Below, piece after piece: positions 1-9,031 of a stretch of DNA of 64,000 nt. How positions within the stretch are numbered: the first letter of the stretch is position 1; each line of letters begins with the position of its first letter. The translations under genes and the position numbers were made by a program. Below the pieces are notes generated by a model. It had not been told where the DNA came from and made no database searches. It saw only the letters and a list, made by a program, of their open reading frames with translations. Source of the stretch: Rivularia sp. T60_A2020_040 (GTDB taxonomy: Bacteria > Cyanobacteriota > Cyanobacteriia > Cyanobacteriales > Nostocaceae); assembly GCA_015272215.1 (NCBI GenBank), contig JACYMD010000093.1, positions 356,678 through 420,677 on the forward strand, read 5' to 3'.

Positions 1-500
1 CAAATCATCGCTCCGTCGGGAATTGGTAAAGTTTTACGCAGGGAAGCTATTGCGTAATCAGCTTGGCTTTGTAATGCCCAATCAGAAAAAGGGTCGTGAG
101 TATGATCTTCAATTAAAATTACACCATCGTGTTTGTGATGCCAATCCTGCCAAACTTCTCTGGACTTAATGCCAAATAAGTTTACCGCTAAGACCAAATC
201 GCCGCAAGCAGCATCAAGAGAGTTAAAATCCGGATATTTTTGTGTGGGTAAATCCCGGTACCAGCAAATATCAAAAGCCTTAGTGAGTTTTTCCGCTGAT
301 TCCATGCAGAAGAATGATGGTAGATGCAACCTCAATCTTTGATTATGCTTCCCATTAAGAATTCTTTCTAAACCAAATAAACTAGCACACCCAGTAGAAA
401 ATAATTCGTAATCCGATGGTAATTCAACTGTTTGTCCTACTGAACTAATCAAATCATTAGACCAATCGAACTCGGAGCCTATCTCCCATGGTTGTTTCAT
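1..500 (-). CDS. PLP-dependent aminotransferase, DegT/DnrJ-like (partial)
   Basis: The reading frame starts at an ATG (complement of 498-500) and runs off the window, giving 166 N-terminal residues. An acidic pair follows a hydrophobic strand (ILIEDHTHDP). About 20 residues later comes DYAIASLRKTLPIPDGAM, where SLRK is placed like the PLP Schiff-base lysine of sugar aminotransferases. This fits fold-type I enzymes that aminate keto-sugar nucleotides, although the lysine motif is not the textbook DegT form. The gene lies 30 bp downstream of the initiating sugar transferase and is the last visible gene of the exopolysaccharide operon. A 4-keto product of the FlaA1-like enzyme at the operon head would be a logical substrate (inference). 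The C-terminal half is not visible. Confidence 0.6.
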   Translation of the reverse strand, partial: MKQPWEIGSEFDWSNDLISSVGQTVELPSDYELFSTGCASLFGLERILNGKHNQRLRLHLPSFFCMESAEKLTKAFDICWYRDLPTQKYPDFNSLDAACGDLVLAVNLFGIKSREVWQDWHHKHDGVILIEDHTHDPFSDWALQSQADYAIASLRKTLPIPDGAMI

Positions 501-530
501 TCGCTGTTACCTCATTACTAAATTAATAGA

Positions 531-1187
531 CTAACCTTTAGCGTTGCTACCCATAAACTCTTCACCAGTCGCATAACCAGGCTGGCTGATTTCTTCTTTC
601 CGCAATACTTTCACCACTGTCATCAAGATAATTTTTAAGTCCAGTAATAGACTCCAATTGTCTACATACCAGACATCTAATCGGAATTTCTTTTCCCAAT
701 CTCCATCCAATAATCTGCGTCCGTTAACTTGCGCCCATCCGGTAATACCCGGTTTAACTTCATGACGACGCGCTTGTTCAGGAGTATAACGCTCTAAATA
801 CCTCACCAACAAAGGTCGAGGTCCCACAATACTCATGTCACCTTTGACAACATTCCACAGTTGTGGAAGTTCGTCTAAACTACTTTCTCGTAAAAACTCA
901 CCAAATGCTGTCAGACGTAATTCGTCATCTAAAAGATTGCCCTTAGCATCGCGCTCGTCCGTCATCGTGCGAAATTTGTAAAACTGAAAAATCTGATTAT
1001 CTTTACCCGGACGAGGTTGACTGAAAATTATCGGACTACCCATCCGCAAGTAAATCGCGATCGCAACTATTAATATTAGAGGAGAAAACACCAATAAGGC
1101 GATCGCCGCAATCACTCGATCTAAGGCAGATTTAATCATGCGACTGCCTTTACTTTTATACTCACTCCGTAATTCTTGTGCAATCAT
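531..1187 (-). CDS. Undecaprenyl-phosphate sugar phosphotransferase (initiating transferase, PglC/EpsL type)
   Basis: This 218-residue protein is a small monotopic phosphoglycosyl transferase (bacterial sugar transferase family). It moves a sugar phosphate from a nucleotide sugar to undecaprenyl phosphate at the inner membrane and so starts the repeat unit. One hydrophobic segment (about 24-47) contains the Ser-Pro break typical of the re-entrant helix. It is followed by KFRTM (71-75), LDELPQLWNV with the predicted catalytic Asp105-Glu106 pair, GDMSIVGPRP and PGITGWAQVNGR. Its length matches PglC/EpsL rather than five-helix WcaJ/WbaP. Met17 (MIKSALDR) is a possible alternative start just before the membrane segment. 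It sits between GT4 genes and the aminotransferase on one strand. Confidence 0.92.
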   Translation of the reverse strand: MIAQELRSEYKSKGSRMIKSALDRVIAAIALLVFSPLILIVAIAIYLRMGSPIIFSQPRPGKDNQIFQFYKFRTMTDERDAKGNLLDDELRLTAFGEFLRESSLDELPQLWNVVKGDMSIVGPRPLLVRYLERYTPEQARRHEVKPGITGWAQVNGRRLLDGDWEKKFRLDVWYVDNWSLLLDLKIILMTVVKVLRKEEISQPGYATGEEFMGSNAKG

Positions 1188-1532
1188 AAATACATCCCCT
1201 AATGTTTATAACTCAAAAAATTTCCTTTAACCTGTTAACTGTTTAGAGTTTTCCCTAAGCATTTAATAGATGTAAAAGTATCTATTCCTACTCAAATAAA
1301 ACAACAAGCGGAAGTCAAAGCAAACAAGCAGTAAAAACTGATGAAAGTATTTAATTCCTATCAACTGTCAATTTGATAACTTGTATTATTTTTGACTTTG
1401 ATGCTGCTATTAGCTATGAATGATTGTGTAATTAAGACTAAAAAATAAATCTTCAATCCATAATAAACATAACCATAATTAGTTAAATTTTGTTGCCAAT
1501 TTGGCAGTAATTTTCTCTGGTCAGATTTATGA
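1188..1532. other. Intergenic spacer inside the polysaccharide cluster
   Basis: This 345-bp AT-rich gap separates the initiating transferase from the upstream GT4 gene and is the longest gap inside the cluster. I see no ORF, hairpin with T-run or tandem repeat. An internal promoter for the last two genes is possible, but no convincing -35/-10 pair stands out. Confidence 0.5.
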
Positions 1533-2711
1533 TTATCGACTTTGTGTTGAGAACTGGTTAATTTGCGGGGATTTTAGGGATAAAGCTTGAGAATATAAAG
1601 TTTCGTGAAGTTTGATAATGTGACGCAAATCGAAATTATTCATACGTTCTCGTCCTCGTGTTCCCATCATAGAAGCAGATTGAGGATGATTTAATAAATA
1701 TTTGATTGCCGAGGCAAGTTTTTCGATATCCCCCACAGGAAAAAGAATCCCGCAATCCGATGAAACTAAATCCCTAGTTCCACGAATATCACTACCAATT
1801 ACAGGAGTTTCTAAACACAAAGATTCCATAACACTACGAGGAAGTCCTTCTTGTTCAGAAGCGAGGATAGTCGCAAAAGCTGCCATCATCAAAGTGGGAA
1901 TATCATTACGGTGTCCGAGAAAACGTATTTTTTCCTGTATCCCCAATTGAGTTGCTAGCTGCTGCATTTCTTCAAATAAATCTCCATCTCCAGCAAAAGC
2001 CAAACAAGCATCGATGGGATTTACACTAGCGAAGGCTCTCAAAATATCCTGTGGATGCTTGCGAGGGATAAATTCAGCTACAGATAAGAAAAGCTTGGTT
2101 TGGGGATTTAAATCTAATTCCCGACGTACTTGTTCAACTTCAGCATCGTTCGTGGCATGAGAACTGTAATAATTTAAATCTACGCCAATTCCGGGCATAT
2201 AGCGGACTTTATCGGGATAAATCAATTGATATTGCTTTGCTGCGGCTTCATCCTCCCGATTAATAGTAACTAAATAGTCTGTCCAACTGCCTGCAAGTTT
2301 TTCCAAACCGAGAAAAGCAGTATTTTTCAAAATGCTTCCACCACTATGGAAGTGAAAACCGTGAGCAGTATAAATCACCTTCGTTTTACCCTGACTTGTG
2401 TAATTTCTCAGAGCATATCGAGTCACAAAAGCAGCTACCGGAGTATGAACATGAACTAAATCGTATTTTCCTTGCTGCATCGCTGCTTGAATTTGACCTG
2501 GTGCTAAGAGTAAATTTCGGGGATTTAAAGGATTTCGCGACCATTGTACCTCCCACACATGGTCAAATTCTTCTTGGCATTGATTGCAAGCTGAGATTCC
2601 ACAAGCCATTGCATCAACTTTCCAGCCTAGACTGCGGAAATGACGTGCAAAAGGAAGTAAGAAAGCTGTGAGGGTTTCTGGGATGGTAGTGACGATTAAA
2701 AGGTTTTTCAT
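1533..2711 (-). CDS. Glycosyltransferase family 4, polysaccharide assembly
   Basis: This is a 392-residue GT-B glycosyltransferase. The N-terminal Rossmann domain begins MKNLLIVTTIPETL and carries DLVHVHTPVAAF near residue 85. The C-terminal donor domain has FLSVAEFIPRKHP, FAGDGDL and the GT4 E-x7-E region EQEGLPRSVMESL. GT4 enzymes of this kind are retaining transferases using nucleotide-sugar donors at the cytoplasmic membrane face. The sequence resembles capsular/EPS enzymes of the EpsD group, but donor and acceptor cannot be read from it. The gene is 52 bp downstream of another GT4 gene. The ATG start gives a normal family N-terminus. Confidence 0.85.
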   Translation of the reverse strand: MKNLLIVTTIPETLTAFLLPFARHFRSLGWKVDAMACGISACNQCQEEFDHVWEVQWSRNPLNPRNLLLAPGQIQAAMQQGKYDLVHVHTPVAAFVTRYALRNYTSQGKTKVIYTAHGFHFHSGGSILKNTAFLGLEKLAGSWTDYLVTINREDEAAAKQYQLIYPDKVRYMPGIGVDLNYYSSHATNDAEVEQVRRELDLNPQTKLFLSVAEFIPRKHPQDILRAFASVNPIDACLAFAGDGDLFEEMQQLATQLGIQEKIRFLGHRNDIPTLMMAAFATILASEQEGLPRSVMESLCLETPVIGSDIRGTRDLVSSDCGILFPVGDIEKLASAIKYLLNHPQSASMMGTRGRERMNNFDLRHIIKLHETLYSQALSLKSPQINQFSTQSR

Positions 2712-2763
2712 TTAGATTTCTCTTTTTGATGATAATTTCTTCATCCGAAATAAAGTATTATTA

Positions 2764-3939
2764 TTAATAATTCGACTGCTTTGTTAATATTGACTCATAT
2801 AATTTTTCGTATTTATTGACGACAAAATTCAAAGAAAAATAATTAATAATTCTCTCTCTTGCTGCTTTTCCTAAACTTCTTCTACCTTCTATACCCATAT
2901 CGATCAACTCTTGCCAAGCATTAGCTAATGCTTGGGAATCTTTTGGAGGTAAAACTTTTCCTGTATTCCCAACTATAAATGCAGAATCACCAACATCTGT
3001 GACAGCACAAGGTACACCGCAAGACATTGCTTCTCCAATTACATTAGGAAAAGCTTCTCCGAAATATGATGAAGTAGAAGCAATATCTAAAGCAGCAGTT
3101 AAATGCGGTATATCTTGCCGTTCACCAAGTAAATGAACATGATCGGCAATTTTTAATTCGTTAATTATGTGAGTTAAATTTTGATTCTCCCAACTTACTT
3201 CACTTCCAGCCAATAGAAAATGCACGTCTGGATTTTCTTTGAGTAAAAAAGCCCCAGCACGTAGAAAATTGGCAAAATCCTTCATCGCATGATAACGGCT
3301 AATTCTACCGATTAAAAATGTATTTTCTGCCAGTCCTAATTCTTTTCTAACTTCCATCCGAGACTTAATTGATGGCATGAAAATTTGTGTATCGAAACCA
3401 TTGGGAATTACTTGAGTTTTGCTTTCTTTGTAGCCCAAATCCTTGTGTTGGCTAGCACTAATATTCGAGTTATATATTATTTTGGTAGAAAAATTTGATA
3501 GCGAAGCTAATAACTTAATAATAGCAGCAGTACTTGGTTTTTCGTAGTTTAACGAATAGATTGAATGACGAATATTCCAGATTATCGGTACCGATTTTAA
3601 ATGAGAAATTTTAGTTAATTGGGCTGCAAGATTTCCGTGATACATCCAGCCTTGGATTAAATCGGGCTGAAGCTGATGTACTAGATGAAATAATCGCCAA
3701 ATCGCTGCTAGTGTTGGCTTTGAGGATTCCATTGCTAGAGTATGCACGGGAATATCTAAAGCTGAAATTTGATCGCCCCATATACCCCGATCTATCAAAG
3801 AAAGTACAATTGGTTTAAATCGCTGTCTATTTGTTTTAGATAATAAATTATAAAGCATCTTTTCTGCGCCACCCATATCTAGGTCAGTAATTAGATGTAG
3901 AATTTTCAAAGGTTTAGATGAATCAATTCCATTAAGCAT
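2764..3939 (-). CDS. Glycosyltransferase family 4, polysaccharide assembly
   Basis: This 391-residue GT-B protein has an N-terminal LHLITDLDMGGAEKML, the glycine-rich acceptor-domain loop common in GT4. The middle segment contains DLIQGWMYHGNLAAQL. The C-terminal part has IGRISRYHAMKDF, FLLAGSEVSW and the donor-binding E-x7-E segment GEAFPNVIGEAMSCGVP. It is a retaining glycosyltransferase acting on the growing lipid-linked oligosaccharide, with unknown sugar specificity. The gene lies 27 bp downstream of the Wzy-like polymerase, consistent with co-transcription. No truncation or odd codon use is visible. Confidence 0.85.
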   Translation of the reverse strand: MLNGIDSSKPLKILHLITDLDMGGAEKMLYNLLSKTNRQRFKPIVLSLIDRGIWGDQISALDIPVHTLAMESSKPTLAAIWRLFHLVHQLQPDLIQGWMYHGNLAAQLTKISHLKSVPIIWNIRHSIYSLNYEKPSTAAIIKLLASLSNFSTKIIYNSNISASQHKDLGYKESKTQVIPNGFDTQIFMPSIKSRMEVRKELGLAENTFLIGRISRYHAMKDFANFLRAGAFLLKENPDVHFLLAGSEVSWENQNLTHIINELKIADHVHLLGERQDIPHLTAALDIASTSSYFGEAFPNVIGEAMSCGVPCAVTDVGDSAFIVGNTGKVLPPKDSQALANAWQELIDMGIEGRRSLGKAARERIINYFSLNFVVNKYEKLYESILTKQSNY

Positions 3940-3966
3940 ATCTATTTTCTCCTATACAAAGTTAAT

Positions 3967-5322
3967 TTAAATTTTATTCTTCAGGTGATTATTTTTTTTT
4001 CCAAAATATATCTTACTTCCAAATATTAGCAATATAAAGATTGACAATAAAAACCCGAAATCTGCAAATAAAAATATGCCTGGATCTCCAGAGGTAAAAA
4101 AATCTATCCAAATTTGAGCCGACATTATATAAATGAACGGCATCCAATATGTTTGAAACAAATGATTATAGCAAACTGTTTCGATAAAAGAACCAATCCA
4201 ACCATAGACAAAACAAACAACTATTAATCCAGGCCAGTAAAAACTATAAATTCCAAAGGCAAACATACCAGTTGGGATTGTAAAATCATTTGTTCCAACA
4301 ATATACGTAGTATTTAATGCAGAAATTGTTTCCGGTAGTTCTATATTCAATAACCTTTCAGGTAAAAATGAAATTATGCCGTAATACCAATCAATAAATA
4401 AACGTTGTGGATAATCTATACTTAAGGCAGCTTTGAGAGAATATATTTGGTAAGAAAAATTATCTATTAAATCATCAAAACCTCCAGAACTTTCTGATTG
4501 ACTCTCAAGAGCTGCTAAAAAAAGTTCTTGGACACGAGAAAAACCATCATTAATTCCACTTAAGCTAAAAAAGAAAGCTTTCCCATATAAAATAAATAAA
4601 ATAGATGGAACTATCAGCGTAAAAGTTGCTAGCCAAGGTATTTTTCTTCTAACGATTATGTCCACTAGATAAAATGTTAAAAAGTAAATGATTAAATGCG
4701 CTCGACCTCCGGTTATAGTTACTCCAACTACTGTACAAATTACTGAAATAATAAATACTAAATATAAGATCAATTTGGGGTTTTTTCTTTTTCTTAAAAA
4801 GATTGAGGCATAAATTAGGTAAGAAGCGCAAAATGATAAAAACATAAAGTGCTTAAAGAATACAAATACTCCTCCTTTCTCTACACTTGTTCTGATAAAA
4901 GTTGATTGAGAAACTGCATTAAGTACACCACCAAACTGTAAAGCATATACTTGTACTGATAAACAAGCAAATATTAATAAAAAAGCGGTAATCCTAAAAA
5001 TAGTTTTTTCACTATGCCATTTTATTGTAATTTTTTTGGCATATTTTTTAGCTGAATAACTATAAAAGCCTAATAGTATAGTAAAATATCCGATAAATAT
5101 TGCTAACAAAAGCTGAGCATTATTGATATTAAATTCAAAAAAACTATTTTTCTCAATCCCTTTACCTCCTAAATTAATGGCTAAAATAAAACCAGGAATA
5201 GAATACATTAAGCAAAATATTAAATGAAAAAAAGTTAGAAAATCAAATACGGTTTTTCTCTTTCTGACTTTTTCCACAAATACAATAAAAAAAGTTAATC
5301 CTAAGTATGCCGTTGACAGCAT
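3967..5322 (-). CDS. O-antigen/oligosaccharide repeat-unit polymerase (Wzy-like)
   Basis: The 451-residue protein is almost entirely hydrophobic, with about 10-12 predicted membrane segments. A larger polar loop in the second half (about 255-345) is typical of Wzy polymerases. The fragment VGVTITGGRAHLIIYFL resembles the conserved loop of oligosaccharide repeat-unit polymerases. Such proteins join flipped lipid-linked units on the periplasmic face. Wzy proteins diverge strongly, so the call rests on topology, length and position among GT4 genes, a flippase and an initiating transferase. Local base composition is more AT-rich than the flanking GT genes, which is common for wzy. Confidence 0.75.
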   Translation of the reverse strand: MLSTAYLGLTFFIVFVEKVRKRKTVFDFLTFFHLIFCLMYSIPGFILAINLGGKGIEKNSFFEFNINNAQLLLAIFIGYFTILLGFYSYSAKKYAKKITIKWHSEKTIFRITAFLLIFACLSVQVYALQFGGVLNAVSQSTFIRTSVEKGGVFVFFKHFMFLSFCASYLIYASIFLRKRKNPKLILYLVFIISVICTVVGVTITGGRAHLIIYFLTFYLVDIIVRRKIPWLATFTLIVPSILFILYGKAFFFSLSGINDGFSRVQELFLAALESQSESSGGFDDLIDNFSYQIYSLKAALSIDYPQRLFIDWYYGIISFLPERLLNIELPETISALNTTYIVGTNDFTIPTGMFAFGIYSFYWPGLIVVCFVYGWIGSFIETVCYNHLFQTYWMPFIYIMSAQIWIDFFTSGDPGIFLFADFGFLLSIFILLIFGSKIYFGKKNNHLKNKI

Positions 5323-5385
5323 AATGCCTCTTATTTGTTGATTTTTTTAGCGACTCGTATATTTACTAATTATTCCTAATTATTT

Positions 5386-6471
5386 CTATTTGACTAAGTT
5401 TAAATAATTAGAAGTAGCTCTTTCAAAAGAAAAATACATTGCTCTTTCAATTAGTATTTCTTTATTCACTGGCAAAGAAAGCACGTTTAACATTGCTTGA
5501 GCAAGAGCTTGCACATCACCTGTAGATACCAATTCTCCATATTTACCTGCTTCTAAAATTTCTCTCGGACCGCTAGGACAATCTGTAGAAATAACCGGAC
5601 AACCGCAAGCCATTGCTTCAATTAATACTGTTGGTAAACCCTCCCACAAAGAAGAAAGTACAAAGGCATTAGCTCTACTCATATATGCATAAGGATTTTT
5701 CACAAACCCAGGCATATCAACATCATCAGTTATACCTAAATTATCAATCAATATCTCTAATTCAGTTCTTAATTTTCCTTCTCCCAAAATAATTAAGCGA
5801 GCTAATTTTTTCTGTCTCAATAATGCAAAAGCTTTAATCAGAGTCGCAAAATCTTTTTGTACTGTAAGTCTTCCTACCGCGACAAAGACGGGAGGAGTAT
5901 TTTCTCTAAACCAGGAATGGTCTAAAGGTGCTTTTGCTTGGGAAATAAGATTATTATCAACTACAGGATTATATATTGTCTTAACTGTACCTGTTTTTAA
6001 ACCAAGTTTAGCTTCTAAATCTTCCGATACAGCTTGAGAAACTCCAACTACATGATTGGCACGAGGATAAACTAATTTCATAAATGGTGGAACTAATTTA
6101 GCCCGGATTAATTGAGATTTTGATGCCGATAAAGTATTATGTTCTACTATTACTAATTCAGTGTTCGTGCCTGCTAATTCTTTGGCTAAAACAGATATAA
6201 CATTAGCATGAGCCATATGGGATATTAATGCCTGCGGTTGATATTTTTTTAGGTAACGAGACAAAGGTAAAATAGCCTTGATAACTCGTCCTGCGGCTAA
6301 ATCAATGATACGTACTTTTTCTGGTATTTGACTTAAAAGTGGTCCTTCTGCTGCCGCTAAAATTAAATCTAAAGAAATAGCTTGTACAACCATTTCTTTG
6401 AGCAAATTGATAACTACTCTTTCGGCACCACCACCTTCCATACAAGGAAGAAAAAAAGCAATATGTTTCAT
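5386..6471 (-). CDS. Glycosyltransferase family 4, polysaccharide assembly
   Basis: This 361-residue GT4 enzyme begins MKHIAFFLPCMEGGGAERVV, with the GGGAER loop of many EPS and teichuronic-type transferases. It continues with LISHMAHANVI, IVEHNTLS, GRLTVQKDFATLIKAF, LIILGEGKLR and the E-x7-E segment WEGLPTVLIEAMACGCPV. The TDCPSGPREIL motif after it is shared with the next upstream gene, suggesting the two arose by duplication. Neither donor nor acceptor can be predicted. It is separated by 44 bp from that gene and by 63 bp from the polymerase. Confidence 0.87.
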   Translation of the reverse strand: MKHIAFFLPCMEGGGAERVVINLLKEMVVQAISLDLILAAAEGPLLSQIPEKVRIIDLAAGRVIKAILPLSRYLKKYQPQALISHMAHANVISVLAKELAGTNTELVIVEHNTLSASKSQLIRAKLVPPFMKLVYPRANHVVGVSQAVSEDLEAKLGLKTGTVKTIYNPVVDNNLISQAKAPLDHSWFRENTPPVFVAVGRLTVQKDFATLIKAFALLRQKKLARLIILGEGKLRTELEILIDNLGITDDVDMPGFVKNPYAYMSRANAFVLSSLWEGLPTVLIEAMACGCPVISTDCPSGPREILEAGKYGELVSTGDVQALAQAMLNVLSLPVNKEILIERAMYFSFERATSNYLNLVK

Positions 6472-6515
6472 AAAATTGTGATTTTCAACAGATAAAAAAT
6501 ACTTGTGGAACTTTT

Positions 6516-7646
6516 TTAAAAATTTACGTAATATTTCTTTGATTTAGCTGTCTCATTAATTAAAACTTGCCAATTTTCTAATATTTGTTCTAAACGAAAT
6601 CTTCCTAATGTTTGTTGAGCTTTTTCTGCTAATTTAGCAGCTTCTTCTGGATTTGTAATTAGATGCTCAATTGCAGATGCTAAGGCTGATACATCTTCTG
6701 TAGGTACTAAAATCCCATTTAAATTATGATTAATTATTTCTCGCGGTCCGTTAGGACAATCTGTAGAAATTACTGGCAATCCACAAGCCATTGCCTCAAT
6801 TATGACGTTACCAAACCCTTCATAACGTGAAGATAATACAAATATTTCTGATTTTTTTAAAAAAGGAAAGGGATTTTTTATTCGTCCAGGAAATGTAACT
6901 TGATGGCTTAATCCTAATTTATCTCGAAGATTCTCAAGCTGTTGACGTAGCTCTCCTTCTCCTAATATCATAAGTTGCCATTGTGGATATTTATGAGCAA
7001 TTTTATTGAAGGCTAATAATAAAATATCAAAACCTTTCTGATAGGTTAAACGTCCCATTGCCACAAGTAGTTTTTTCTCTGAGTCAGCTTTCTCCCATAA
7101 AGTTGTGTTGTTATTATCGTCTGCAATTGGTGTCAACGGATTATATATAACTGCTCTTTTACTTCGTGGTATCCAATCAAAATAATCATCAACTCCCTTA
7201 CTACAACTAACAATTTTGTTTGCTCTTGCATAAGTGAAAATTCTTAATTTATCCCATATACCACTGTTAGCATCTAAACGAGGATTATTTTGTTCGCTGA
7301 TTATAACTGGAATACCCACATTAGTAAGTGCTAATAATGTCAAGATATTTGTTTCTTTGATAAAGGATATAACAATATCAGGTTGCTCTGAGCTAATTGT
7401 CTTTCTTAATATTGCGATGCGAGAATAATTATTTTTGATAGCATGAAAAAATGTTGGAGAATCGTTAGCAATATTTAATGGTAATCTTTTCACTTTGCTA
7501 GGCAATGTATAAAAGTCTTTATCTTCTCCATAAAGAGTTATGACGCTAATATCATGACCTTTTTTTAAAAAGCCTTCAGCTAATAAAACTAAAGCTCTCT
7601 CTGCACCACCACCTGTAAGAGAAGAAATCACAAAAGTTAATCTCAT
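6516..7646 (-). CDS. Glycosyltransferase family 4, polysaccharide assembly
   Basis: This 376-residue GT4 protein starts MRLTFVISSLTGGGAERALV and includes IISEQNNPR, MGRLTYQKGFDILLLAF, LMILGEGELRQQL and YEGFGNVIIEAMACGLPVI followed by TDCPNGPREI. It is paralogous in layout to the neighbouring gene at 5386-6471. Its start codon overlaps the end of the MurJ-like flippase gene by four bases, indicating translational coupling. Coupling of a flippase with a glycosyltransferase is usual in EPS operons. Sugar specificity is unknown. Confidence 0.87.
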   Translation of the reverse strand: MRLTFVISSLTGGGAERALVLLAEGFLKKGHDISVITLYGEDKDFYTLPSKVKRLPLNIANDSPTFFHAIKNNYSRIAILRKTISSEQPDIVISFIKETNILTLLALTNVGIPVIISEQNNPRLDANSGIWDKLRIFTYARANKIVSCSKGVDDYFDWIPRSKRAVIYNPLTPIADDNNNTTLWEKADSEKKLLVAMGRLTYQKGFDILLLAFNKIAHKYPQWQLMILGEGELRQQLENLRDKLGLSHQVTFPGRIKNPFPFLKKSEIFVLSSRYEGFGNVIIEAMACGLPVISTDCPNGPREIINHNLNGILVPTEDVSALASAIEHLITNPEEAAKLAEKAQQTLGRFRLEQILENWQVLINETAKSKKYYVNF

Positions 7647-9019
7647 TGATTTTGTACCTTCCGATATATTTGTAATTGTTTATTTGCCGCAATAAATAGA
7701 TATAAAAAAGAAAATAAATATACACAACTAGTAGATAAAGCTATCCCTTTAATTCCTAACCATTGCATAAAAAAGTAATTTCCTAGAATATTCACAGTTA
7801 AGTTAAATCCCGATACCCACATTAATACATAATTTTTTTGCATTGATGAAATCAGTTTGACAACTAAAATGTTGGCTATATAAAAAGGAATTTGTAAAGT
7901 ATAAAAAGCTTGTATTTGGGCTACTAATAATGTATCTTCTTTAGTAAACGAACCTCTTTGAAAAAATAGTTCTACAATAGGTTCGGAAAAAATAAACATG
8001 ATTGCTGCCAACGGTATGGTAGTAAAAAAAATAATTAATAGGTAACGTTTAAGGGTATGGCTGACACCTTCCCAATCCCCAGAAGCAACCATTTTGGAAA
8101 AGTAAGGAATCACAGCAGTGCCTAAAGCTATACTCATCAGACTAATCGGAGAAGCAATCAGTCTGTTACCGTAGTTCAACGCCGCAACGCTACCAGGTAA
8201 CAACATTGCTGCCATTACTTGATCTATAGTACCAGCGCTACATATCATTAAAGACCCGGCAATCATTGGAGCATACTGATTGCCAACTTGGCGCAAGTTT
8301 GAGTCGAATCCGTACCATTTTGGGTATAGTGAAATGCCTTGTTTGTGAAGTCCCACTCCTAAGATTACTATTTCTATGAATGCACCACATAATATTGCAC
8401 CGGCTAAAGCAAAGACTCCCCAAGATTCCCACCCAAACAGTAATATCACACTGATGATGGGAGTAATTACCGGCACTAAAGCAAATAGAGCAAAACGCTC
8501 TTGAGCATTAAAAACCGCGCCCCAAATTTCAATAATCCCTGATAGCACTATAATCGGCGCAGTTATTAAAAGCAGATTAAAGGTTAAGCCCAACTTTTGG
8601 GAACTAAACCCCGATGCAATAAACTGCAAGTACACCGGAGCAGTTATGACAATAAATATACCTGCGATTACTAACAGCCCGATATTCCATGCGGTTGCAC
8701 TACTGAAAAGTTTTTGAGCCGTTTTTACTCCTTGCTTATGGAGTACCTGAATATAGGTAGGGATAAAGGCAGAATTGAAAGAACCTGCAATCACATTAAT
8801 CATAAAGCTAGGAACTACTAAAGCAATGTAAAATGCATCAAGTTCATCTTGTGTGCCAAATCTCCAAGCCACGATCAATTCTTTTGCCACAGCAGCTATT
8901 TTTACCAAAGCTGTCCCCAAACCAATTGTAAGGGCTGCGCCAAATATTTTTCTATTGGTAGAGCCGCTTGTCAGCTTCTTCCAAAAAGCAAGTAAGTAGG
9001 AGTATCGCAAGTTTTTCAT
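7643..9019 (-). CDS. MurJ/MviN-family lipid-linked oligosaccharide flippase
   Basis: The 458-residue integral membrane protein belongs to the MurJ branch of the MVF/MOP superfamily, with about 12-14 membrane segments. Seen features are the N-terminal ALVKIAAVAKELIVAWRFGT, ELDAFYIALVVPSFMINVIAGSFNSAFIP (residues about 57-85, a MurJ hallmark) and LISSMQKNYVLM. MurJ proteins flip lipid II. A MurJ-like copy inside a polysaccharide operon more likely flips the EPS repeat unit in place of a classical Wzx (inference). It is somewhat shorter than housekeeping MurJ proteins (about 510-530). It overlaps the following GT4 gene by 4 bp and lies 12 bp after the DUF4832 gene. Confidence 0.85.
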   Translation of the reverse strand: MKNLRYSYLLAFWKKLTSGSTNRKIFGAALTIGLGTALVKIAAVAKELIVAWRFGTQDELDAFYIALVVPSFMINVIAGSFNSAFIPTYIQVLHKQGVKTAQKLFSSATAWNIGLLVIAGIFIVITAPVYLQFIASGFSSQKLGLTFNLLLITAPIIVLSGIIEIWGAVFNAQERFALFALVPVITPIISVILLFGWESWGVFALAGAILCGAFIEIVILGVGLHKQGISLYPKWYGFDSNLRQVGNQYAPMIAGSLMICSAGTIDQVMAAMLLPGSVAALNYGNRLIASPISLMSIALGTAVIPYFSKMVASGDWEGVSHTLKRYLLIIFFTTIPLAAIMFIFSEPIVELFFQRGSFTKEDTLLVAQIQAFYTLQIPFYIANILVVKLISSMQKNYVLMWVSGFNLTVNILGNYFFMQWLGIKGIALSTSCVYLFSFLYLFIAANKQLQIYRKVQNQ

Positions 9020-9031
9020 TGTGTGTGGTAA

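Noticed and set aside
7643..9019. Housekeeping murJ
   Set aside because: Context in a polysaccharide operon and shorter length argue for a dedicated flippase. This needs a check for another murJ in the genome.
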